This document shows, one piece after another, positions 13,701-25,700 of a stretch of 64,000 bases of DNA. The position numbers and the translations under genes were made by a program. Location: NCBI GenBank assembly GCA_037951105.1, contig JBAMJV010007662.1, positions 1 through 64,000 on the forward strand, in the 5' to 3' direction. The notes under the pieces were generated by a model, which was not told the DNA's origin, did no database searches, and was given only the letters and a program-made list of their open reading frames with translations. The DNA is from Echinarachnius parma. Its lineage: Eukaryota > Echinodermata > Echinoidea > Clypeasteroida > Echinarachniidae. Numbering within the stretch: the stretch's first letter is position 1; the number at the start of each line of letters is the position of its first letter.

Positions 13701-16700
13701 TGTGAACACCAGATGGCTACGGTTGTATCGCGGACTAGGTTTGGCCTGGAGTGGGTAGGTTTACACCACAAAAAAAAGACAAATACATCGACATCTATAC
13801 ATTGCTCATGAAGAAAATTGAATCATTTGTTGTAAAATGAAGTAAGCAATGGATTTGTCCTGTTACATTATAATATGTTACATAATAACATGGAACGGCG
13901 TATTCCACATAGTATGGAAACAGAACGACTGCATGGTTTCATGAAATAACAATTTCCCAAAACAATTTGATGAGCAATGTCTTGTTTCGTAGTTTTCGTT
14001 CTACAGTGATGTTAGTGACACAATAGTGGGTTTCAGATCTCCCCCTCTATTATAATATACTGTATTACATCAAATTACATTTAATCCCATATCTATTCAC
14101 ATGCTATAACTGTCGATTCCAGGCTGAATTGCAATGTAATGTAAAATAATGCACATGAACGATGTTGATGTATTACTACCGGTATATTTTATTGTTATCA
14201 ATAATCGAAGTATTTCCAATTCAAAAAGTTGTACTAAAAGGACTGAAAAACAACCCTTTTTTCACAACAGTTGTAATTTATTTTGTTATCCAAACTCGTT
14301 TATTTGCATTTTAATACATTAAAGTTTATCCGGAAATATGTTCTTTACATTATATTTAAAACATTTTTTTGTTGTTGTAATGTTTATTACATTTAATAAA
14401 AACAGATCACGTAATACTTTCTTCCGTCAATTAATTCATTAACATTCAATTTTACACCTCTGCAAAAAAGGCCTTTTGACATTTATCTTGGGTGTCACTC
14501 TTCGGTACTTATCAGCTGGTATTTATGGTTAAAACAAAGCAGTTATACATTTAATTCGGGTAAAAACGTTTACAAATCAGGAAAATATTGACCTGGAGAC
14601 ATCTCCCTTCTCAAAGTCGTGTTCAAGTCTCTCCAATATCTTGCCGAAGAGGGCGCCGGGATCGTCAGCCACCAGGTAAGACTTGATGGCCGTTGTCAAC
14701 TGGAAGAAACTCCCGTACATTCGGACCTTCAAAAGACAAACAAAATATGAAACATCAAGTATGGAAGTGTAATTAAAAGTAGATCATGCATTTTAGTTTG
14801 TGATTATCTGCTTATCTGCTTAGCCAAATTCCGATATAATCAAACCTATATACAGTATAGGCCTATATATAAAACCACCGAAGGGAATAAAATGGCGACT
14901 GTAGACTTCTATAAACAGATTTGTATACCCTTTATACCAAAAAGTCAACTATCACTTTAAGGTCTTCACATACTGAGTCCATAGAAGTCCATGTAACCAA
15001 AATTCTATATCTCCAAAATTACAAGCAATAAAACTTCAACCCTTAAAGCCGAACTTCGTGTCAAAATTAGTATTTCGAACATACCTCATCTAATAGAGCT
15101 TTCAGATATAGTGGGTGTATGCTCTGCCTGGTATTAATGATAAGCTTGGTATGTTCCTGGTGTAAGTTCTTGCCGTACAGGTCCATGTATAGCCTGTGAT
15201 GATCTGAAGCTTTGCGTTGAACACTCAATACCACCCAATGCGAAACCATTCATACAGCCATCCATGTGCATCAAACTTACCTCATCTAGAAGTGCCTTTA
15301 GATACAGCGGGTTTGAACTTTGTCTGGCATTGATGATTAGCTCTGTCTGTTCCTGGTTTAAGGTCTTGCCGTACAGGTCCATGTAACCCGTGATGATCTC
15401 CAGCTTCTCATCCTCCTGAAGTGGTTCCACCTTGTATGTCGGCCAGCCAAAGCCGATCACTGCATCTTGGGTCTAAAGATACACGCAGCATATTTAAACA
15501 AATATCACATTTACACATCAAACAATACATGGGACAATCTATTCCCAAAATGATTTATCCACGTAATCCATTCAGGACTGAACGCTACGAATATTCATGA
15601 TATTAGGGCTGTGTTCCTAGGGGAATGCAGCTTCTTCAAACATCGAAGACGTTTAGACGGGTTCAAATAGTTCAAGTTATCAGTACACTACATTACCAAT
15701 GCCTTTACCTTTTTGATCAAAAAATAACAGACGTTTTACAATATCATCATTCATTTTCAGATTAGGATATAGTCATAACTCTCTGCGAAATAATGATAGT
15801 GAATGTAATACAATATGCCACATGAAAATAAGAAATCATGGCGACCCAAGTGTGTATTAATGTATGTAGGGATATTTATCTATGCACAATTGAATGATGT
15901 CAGCAAATCGACATACAAGAAACCTACCTGACCAGGCAGGGTTGATAGCAGTATGTTGACATTGCTTGGTATTTCACAGTTCATCCACTCCAAGTCCTTG
16001 TCATCCCCTAGGCAGAAAGAAATTTGAACCAATACTTGAGAAATACATAGATTTTTTCTTTATTTATATAGTGTCCTGAGATCATACTTGAAATTCTCTG
16101 TGTTTTGGTCACAAACCATTTATTAATTATCAATGAAAGTGTCAGTGGTGGTAAACTCTTGCAACTTGTTGTCAATCAGAAAGACATTACAATAGACCTT
16201 GTTTGGGGTTCAATGACATTTACTTATGATTAAAAGTGAGCAAAGAAAAATGGGATTCCAACGGGATTCTAATCCCGTTGGAATCCCATTTTTCTTTGCT
16301 CACTTTTAATCACAATATATTCTTGGTCAGTTTCCCTATATGTTTGAATTGACATTTACTTATGGTACAATCGCTCTACTATATTTTTCAAAACCACCAA
16401 ATACTGCTAACCCTAAACAAAAGATTGGCACTACAGACATCAAGTAGCCTATCTAACAATATTCTGACATCTTAAGTTGCAGTTGTGAATCATAGACTGA
16501 CTAGATGAAGATGCCTCGTATTATGTTGCCTATATATTTTTTAACTCGCCATGTGGACTACAGTTGCTCTATAGCATAAATCAAATATAGCCCTACCGCT
16601 CCCTCCTGCTCCACTGTCCAGCTGATTGAGGGCGTCTAGCACTATCATGACCTTTGACCTGTTGCCAGCGATCTTGAGCCAGGAGGGCAGGTCTAGGACC

Positions 16701-19700
16701 AAGTTCCTGTCAGAAGATGGGACCTCTAGATCCAGGTTGTAGAACTGCTTCATCTCCTCATACAATCTTTGAACAAAGTGGAAAAGGCAAAATGCATGAC
16801 ATTACTAATGGTGGACTAAAAGAGTGGTGAACAAGGTTAGACTACGTGTTTCATGAATCAGGTAGCGGGTGAATCCTCCAAAGTAAAGTTAACAAATCAT
16901 ATGTATGAAGCAGGCTTTTCAGAACAATAACATTATATTCCAGGGAGACATGTTGTAAGTGCTACCTCTACAGTTTCTGGTTGAAGCACATAATGTATAC
17001 TCATTCTTATTTAGCTGACGGATATTTTCGCACATGATTGAATCGTGAATATGCAAATCTCGGGTTGGATTAATTCCTTACAGATAACTTTACTAAGATT
17101 TGACATGGAAGCGTCGCTTATGATAATAAACTGGATAACATAACACACCGAGGGGTGAACAACGTTAAGGAGCAAACCTTCTGAGGATGTTGAGATAGGA
17201 GGCGCTCTCTGCCGAGCTGCCGATGAAGTGCATGAAGTGGAAAGTCCCTGGGTTCTTCTCCTCGAAGCGTCCACACCAGTTGGCAACCAGGGCAGACTTG
17301 CCCGACCCAGACTCACCGATGATTGTCAGGGGTTTCTGTAATATTTGAAAAGATAATGAAATTACTGGAACCATTCAATATGTCCAAGGTATTCTTAAGC
17401 ATCATCTATGAACGTTCATATATGTTCGAGGCTCTCACTGCCGAGCTACCGATGAAGTGCATGAAGAGAAATGTCTCTGGGTCCTTCTCCTCGAAGCGGC
17501 CACACCAGTTGGCAATCAGGGCTGACATACCAGAGCCAGACTCACCGATGATTGTCAAGGGTTTCTGCAGTGTTGAATGAGAAAAAGGAAGGTAGTAGCA
17601 ACAACAAAGCAACGCACATGTTTCATAACCATCTACTAGGATGTTGATTTAGGAGGCGCTCTCAGCCGAGCTTCCGATGAAGTGCATGAAGAGAAAAATC
17701 TCGGGATTCTTCTCCTCGAAGCGTCCGAACCAGCTTGCAGCCAGGGCAGACTTGCCCGACCCAGACTCACCGATGATTTTCAAGGGTTTCTGCACGGTTT
17801 GAAGAGAATAAAGAAAGTATTGACATCATCAAAGAAACTCTAAGCCTTATGGTTTAATAATCATCTTCTCGGACCTTCATATAGGAAATGTAGGACGCGC
17901 CCTCAGCCGAGCTGTCGATAAGGCGCCCTTAAAGAGAAAGTCTTCTCCTCGAAGCGTCCGCACCAGTTGATCGTCAGAGGTTTGTGCAGTGTTTGAAGAG
18001 AATGCTATTAGAAACCACAAACCGTTAGATAAACTATAAGCTTTCAAAATCGTCTTTCGATGACGCTTCGCCGTAAGGTTTTGACTAGGAGAGATGCCGA
18101 TGAAGTGCATTAAGAGGAAGGTCCCGGGATTTTTCTCCTCGAAGCCAGTGGCAGACTTGCCCGACCCAGATTCTCCGATGATTGTCAGGGGTTCATGCAA
18201 GGTTGTAACCACGGTCGAAACGAAGATACAAAGGAGACATAATTGTGATATTATTGTATTTTTTCTTCTCAAAGCGATAGATATTGATTCTGGTGTAAAA
18301 CAGGGACATGGGATCATCCTGTCACAACGGCCACCCAAATTGGCAAGGATCCGCATTTACTTATCGGGGCCTGGCTCCCCTATAATTATAAAAGGTTTCT
18401 GCAATGTTGCCATTATTATACAAAACACAGGTAGACAAAGAGGGCAAAGATGTACCTTCTCAAAGCGATAGATATGTAGGTATAAAACCTATGGGCTAAT
18501 TTTGTCACAACGTTTACACAATTTGGCAATAATTATGCTGCATAGCCATACTCCCCGATTGTTGCCGCTTTGGTTTGGCCAGGTGTATACATGTAGGAAA
18601 TTAATAATACTTAATATATTTGTTCAGATTTTGGTAAGAAACGGAAGTTCGTTCCTATCCCGGGGGGGGGGGGGGGTACTCACGTATATTGGGTATACGG
18701 GGATGTGCCGCTGGGAAGGGTGACTTTTTCAAGAAAGATCCTTAGACATGGGTCCCCTTTTCATCAAAAAAATCCTTAGACATGGGTCCATTTTTCGCAA
18801 AAGGACCCTTAGATGTGGGTATGGGTTTGGAGGTCTCAGCCGTACACCCCCGTCCGACTATAATCTGAGTACCCCCCCCCCCCCCCCCCCCCTGGGGTTC
18901 CTATATAACAGACTCACGTTATGCGCTTGATCTACAAAGTAGTTGTCGATGAGGTCAATATATATCTGTCCAGCAATGTAGATGCGTCGTCTAGCCGCAG
19001 CGAAATGTGCATTTTGTTGCCGCCGTAAGGGGGTCAGTCTTATTAGGAAATTAGATTGATTCTTCATACAATTGATCAGATTTTATATTTTAAAAAAATC
19101 CGTGCCTTTATTGGACTCACGTTGTTTGCTTGATCTCCAAAGTAGTTGTTGATGTGGTCAAAGTATCGCTGTCCACCAATGTAGACGCGTCGCCTGGCCT
19201 CAGCGAATGCAAGGTGAGCATCTTGTTGTCGCTCCAGGTTCGTGAGGTTGGTTCCAGGTGGGAAGTCATCGTTGATGCACTTCACAAGATCCTGGAATAA
19301 GAACAATAATTCATATTCTTTAACCTGGTAACTGTTATACAAAGCATTATTCTTTCCATCGGATCCGGGTCCTTTGTGTTGTATTCAAATATTAAAGGAG
19401 GTACAGCGTCTAGATGGCCTAATTTTCACAATTCGGCTCTCTATATGTAATTTTTCCAGAAGAAAACGAGTTTGGCAGTCATTTCTCATGAAATCAATAA
19501 ATTTTGGGGTAATTAGTAAATATCCAATTGTCCTGGGAACGCCCCTTTTTAATCGCCAAAATGTGACGTCATCTAAAGAACGGACTAATGAACTAAATTC
19601 TGTAGATGACGCGTCATGACGTAAGCCAATGAATTGTCAATCACATGTCGATCACGCTGCCGATTCCGGACCCTAAATGTGGGTGGGGCGTAAACTGGCT

Positions 19701-22700
19701 GCTAAGTGAGATTTGGCATCAGAAAACTAGTCTTAAATCACTACTGTGTTTATTTTCATGGATTTATTTTCGGCAGACCTATGTTTCAAGTCATCAACTG
19801 TGGAATAAGTGTCAAAGTACGTTATATTCTTTAGGTCATTTAAATTAGTTTCACATCTACTATTAACTACATTTTAAAACACATACATTGAACTACGTTA
19901 TTTATAAAAAAATTAGTGTGAATAATCATTATATAATTATATCAATGAATTATACATGATGTGACGAGCTTAAATGCACGTACTGATAAAGTAATAATAT
20001 TGTTAGCCATTTGAGATTTGGGCAATTGTGATTAAACCTACTGAAAATCATAACACAAAATGGCGTATCAACCCATCGCCTACGAGAATCTGGTGGTTTC
20101 TGTATTATCTCTACGGGCATTGCATAATCAAGGTGACAACCGGTTAGCGTGGTCCATTAACCTCATAAGATTTTTCCAGAAAAATATTTGAGATTTCAAT
20201 GAAATACCTTACCCATATTCAGTGAAAGATTCTTCTGAAGTACGTGTGATATTTTCAAAGAAAAAGAACATTGTTTACGTAGTGAACAAAGTTAATTTGT
20301 TGTTAGACTTTAATAACTACAGCCCACTGATTTTGGATGCAATCGAAAAGCATTTCGCAACGCTTTTCAATTCAATAATTGATATATCAATACTTGGGGA
20401 GATTTAAAAAACATCAAAAACCATAGCATTCTTCTGTTATCTTAAGCCATACAAAAGGTACAAGAGGAATGCGGAAGCTCCAGGAGATTTTGTTGAATTA
20501 GGCAAAGTATATGGATCATTTTCACATTTCCACGTGATAGATCTTTAGCCATTCGACTTTGAGATTTAACAATCGTGATTAAACCTGCTGGAAAGAAATA
20601 TAATTAATCAGAGCACAGTATAAGTTGATATATAAGACTCCATGTGATAGCCTACACAAGTTTCTTACTTCTTTGATCATCGCAGATCCATCTGTAGCGC
20701 CCTCAAACGTGCGACAGGCGAAGCCAGACTCCAGGATGGCGTTGCGAAGACTTTGTTGCTTGTCAAAGTGCCACTGGGTTTCGCCCTTCGGCTCATCTTT
20801 GGACTTATCTTTGGGATCCTGTCGGTAAGAACATCAACCAAGAGGAATATCGTCATTAGCAGAATGTACATACACCAAATGATTGTAATATAGATAATAA
20901 TAGAAACACATAGAGGAATATTGCTATGAAGCATATGATGTAATGAGGTGCAGATACCAGGAGGGCAGTTCTTAGACTTGGTCAAGTGCTGAAAGTGCCA
21001 TTCTGTTGTATCTTATTTTTGCGAACGCATTGCACTGACGTTGTACATAGTTGAAAGTCTCCCTGGGAGACCTTTGAAGCAGAAATATCATTGATATCGT
21101 TATAATGAAAGAGCATTTCGGAAAACCGTAACCTATTCACCTTGTTACATGCTTCTAGATCAAGCCCAGAGAAGAGGGTCGGTTCGGATCGGTTGAGTCG
21201 GCTTTGTCTGCGAATGGGTTTATTACAGTCGTATCGGGTCGAGTCGAGTCGAATCGGCTCTTTATGCATTCAGCTATATAACTTACTTTGGTTTCTTCCT
21301 CGACAGGAGGCGGAAGGTCCCCCCTCTTCACTCTTGGATGACGTAGGTAGAAGAAGACGCGGTCTTTGTTTGTGCTAGGATGAGGTCTCATGGCGCCATG
21401 TAGAACTTCCAGCTTAGCGATGAATAAGATAATATACAATTACGTCTGGTTATTTATAATGAGCATGCTTAGACTTGTTAAAGATCGATAGTTAAACAGT
21501 AGATCAACTGACCAAACAATTAGCGAAAAAATAATATTTTACAGGGCAAATTACGTGTTCATAGAAACCAAATTAAATACACTCATTTTGTAAAGGTAGT
21601 ATGTTCATGTATGCGCCATTGTATAATGTTACAATTACATTAACTACCGTAGGTTAGGTGCGGATGGGGGTTGCGATTTACATACCTTTGTAACGCTTGT
21701 GTCGAAGCGGAATTCGTCCAGCCATTTGAATTCCTTGTAGTTGTCCTTTGCATAGTTATAGCTCTTATCTAGCAGTTCATCTTTCTTTGTCTCCGTCTGA
21801 CTCCACCCATACCGGTCTCCCACCAGGCAGATGAAATAAGGCCGACACTTGTCGATCTAACAAAATATAGATATAAAAAGCGGATTTTTGCTTAAATAAT
21901 TGAAAGTTCTATTGCATGAATGAATGGTGAAATGGTTTATTCAGAAAATGTGATCCTTCAAAATTGTATGTCCTTTGTGCATTTAATTGCTTCCGATCGG
22001 AACGATAACACACATTAATATAAACGCTAGACAACTGTCCCGGCAGATATAGACACGAACAGCGGATTATTTCATTGATTGACGGATTAAATACATTGTA
22101 CATTATTTTGTGCTTCATTTAGAAAAATGTTACACGTCAGAATTACGTTTTTTGCTTTGCATTTACATAATTTAATGAATTACTCTCTCAACTATAATCT
22201 CAATAGTGCGACAGCTCTTCGATTGTTCCTCCGTGATCCCCCATCGAACGTACACGTAGTTGAGATACACAACCCTGACAAGACACAGTCGGTTTAGCTT
22301 ACATATCATTGAAAAATGACATTAAATGTATATATTCCTCTTTCAAACAGATCTTACCAGTGCGTTCCACATTCGTTAAATCATCGGTGATACCTTATCG
22401 AATGTTATTATAGGTGAACAATACACCCCTGCCGAGACATGTAGCTCGTTTTTGTAAAAGAAGATATTACAGACATACCGCTGAAATAAAATGACAGTGA
22501 ATTATATACCTCTCTTAGGCAGATCTCAATGGTGCGGCCGCTCTTCGTCTGTTCCTCCGTGATACCCCACCGGAGGTCCACGTAGGTGAAAAACACACCC
22601 CTGTCCAGGCAGAGGCGGTTCAGTTCTCGGAAGACCTTCTTGATGATCATCTCACGCTCCTCTCCAAAGTCACGGAATGTGCTGGACACAAAGATGCGCA

Positions 22701-25700
22701 CCTCTCGCTTCGTGCGACGCACCCTCATGGTCGTGGGCTTGAACTTGCCCGACTTTGCCCTTGTTGATTTCTTCTCGTCATACTTCTTGGACTTTTCCGA
22801 ATGGTCTGTAAGACAGGGGAAAAAAGGTACTGATAAAGGGTGGCTCAGGAATAAGCAATGTCTCGAAACGTATGGGTTGCGAATCTAAGCTTCTCTTGCT
22901 TAGTCCGACGTACCCCCATGTTTTGGGGCTTAACATCACCAGACTTCGCTCCAGTTGCTTTCTCTTGTTGATCTTTAAAACAATAAGAAAAACGTTACTG
23001 AAAAGGGAACTCTATTAAAGTTACACAATCATGCAATGTCACGAAATCGTTCTTGAAACAGAGATTCGACCTCTCGCTTCATGCGATCAGCCCTCATATT
23101 AAATGGTTTAAACCTGGCCGTCTTCGCTCCTTTCTTATATTCATGCATCTTTGTTACCTCTTGCTTGATCTGTCAAATATTAGTCATCACGAGTGAATAC
23201 AGTGAATCGAAGGATTTTGTTGTTCAAAGTAGCGAAAAGTGGAAGAATAGTACTTGCGTGCCTTTTGATTTCGTATGACACACGGACCATCATCAACAAT
23301 TCCCTCTGCGATCCCGCAGCATTGGCCGTTGAATAAAAATGTATGTATAGGAAACAACGTTGAAAAAAGAACAAAAACACCTCATTTAGAGTGACGTGAT
23401 TATCATTGAACTTTAACCATTCCTAGATTTGGGTAAAACGCATAATTCGGATCACATCCCGAGTATTTCCTGGGCAAGTTCATATTGCATTTTGTAGGTG
23501 CCTAACCCTTTCGAAATGGAGAGACTTGATCTATAACATATTATTCCGTTTATTTTCGACAGTGGTTTTATGACAGTGACATTAACAAGTCTACAAGCTG
23601 TCAAATTTTAAATTTTCGTTAGTATCAACCGCTTTCAAAAATTTGATGTTTCATATTTTTATAATCTGATTTCACCTTGTCCGATTAGCCAAATATATTA
23701 TGATCATCTACAACCACGAATAGAGAATTAATTTGAGCCAAGGTAATCATACTTGCGTACCCGTTTTCAGTTGTTTCATTTCATCCTTATACTTCGTGGT
23801 CAGCTCCCGGAGAAACCCTGATATCTCTTGCTTCCTCTCTTCTATGGTTTCCATGGTGACATCGGAGTATGTATCGCTGCTGGCGGCTGATACCTCGCTC
23901 TTCACCCGCAGCACAGCAGCTGAGATTATGGTGCCAAAATGGCCGCCCCAGAACTTGTCATCATTACCTGTATAATAAGATGAAAAAAGAGCACTGTGAC
24001 ACGGCATTCGAGTGGAGTAACTCGTTATGAATAGGATAATCATGCTCCCCAACAAAATGTAAACAAATAAATAAATAAAACCAATAATATATTTATTAAA
24101 TAATTAATAAATTAATTAAAATGTGATCACAAATAATAAATACATGATGATAATAATTTGACAAAAAGAAAGACATGGTTACAAAGTTCTGATTTAGGCC
24201 ACTATAGTTCCCACCCCAATTGCAACGTGTATTGAAAACTTAAATTTTATTTTTATTTTGGACCAATATGTCGGAAGATTTGCCTCACATAACACCAAGG
24301 GTTGTAGCGGTTAACTAAAACTGAGCTGTTGAATTAATATTGTCAGAATATATGTATTTTATAAATTCCCTTGTAGGTTTGTCAACGCTTCTTTAATGCT
24401 CCGACCCAATGTTAACTTGAATACTTACCAGAACTCTGGAATGAGATGTTCCGGACACCAGGGCCGTAATCTTTGAACGTGAAGCTTTCCCGAATCCATC
24501 CGGGCGTCTGAATGCTGCCTTTCTTGCCGGTCGTCTTCTTGGCGATAACGTTACATCAGCGTCAGATAGAGTAATGGTAAACGTGTAGAAGCCCCCTTTG
24601 TCTTCTCCCTCATGGAATGATTCTGAAGCCTGAAAATGAGTGAACATTTACTCAAGTGATTTCTTTTTTTTTAAGGCAAGCATACACGCTGCAAAAAAAA
24701 ACATCGTTATCCTCACATAATTGGGCAAGTCCAACATACATTCGGATAAAATAAACTCTTTTTTTTGTGAAAGAGCAGACAATTTGTGTTAAAAACAGGA
24801 GTTGTATTTCAAACAAGGGACTTCGGCTGAACTGGAAAACACGTGAGAACATTTTCAGTTTTAGTCGTAAGTGTCTACTTGGATCCTTTATATTTCATGA
24901 AGAGTGTAAGCACTGAATTCAAATTTTCTTCTTTTAAATACGAAAGAGTAATGACGATATATTGACATTTCAATTCCATTCTAAATTCTATTCTGACCAA
25001 AACTGACCCAAAAGAAAATGATTTTGATTCGATTAAAGAAGGGGGAGGCGGACAAAATCTGAACATGGTCAAATTATAGCAACGGTACTTCACCTGTATA
25101 TCTGGCGCCGTGTCCAGGTGCTTCTCGGAGAAGTGCTGGGTGAGGTCTATGTCCTGGTACTTGGTGCATGACATGTAGGACGTTACGAACACTGCCAAGA
25201 TAATAACGAAAAGCAAAAAAATCATTATTGCAAAATCAAAACACCAAACTGTGTTATCATTGTTGTTCTAGCGAATTGTATCCAACGCAAACATTATCAT
25301 TATTATTTGTATTTAAGTTGTGTCACTTTTTGTTTTAATTAACATTTGCATAATCATCGACCCTAACCCCACTCTACGTCACTGTTTAGCCGTTACATCA
25401 TGAACATAAACAACTTCATGTTGCCTATAGTAAAATATTAATAAGGAACTAAACATTCTTAGATGGCGATCAGAGGCGAATCAATCTATCACTATAATTG
25501 CGTTGTATATACATAGCCGACCCGGTTCCCAGAGGCAAAGTTGTATAACAATATCAGTGGCCGATCTACGGGGGGGGGGGGGGGGGGGGGGGTTAGGGGG
25601 TTGAACCCCCCCCCCCCCCCCCCCCCCTTGGGCTGCCAAGTGAAAATATGTCCAGACCCACACAGTATCTGCATCGTCATTGGGTCAATTCCCCCCCCCC

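Noticed and set aside
17421..18575. Possibility that the extra P-loop exons are mutually exclusive alternative exons
   Set aside because: Five copies have a clear disabling lesion (stop, deletion, lost acceptor or donor, mutated Walker Lys) and the sixth is too decayed to encode the motif; only 17178-17335 is usable.
20222..20407. 61-codon plus-strand frame in intron 21
   Set aside because: It coincides with an interspersed repeat also seen near position 888; no coding features.
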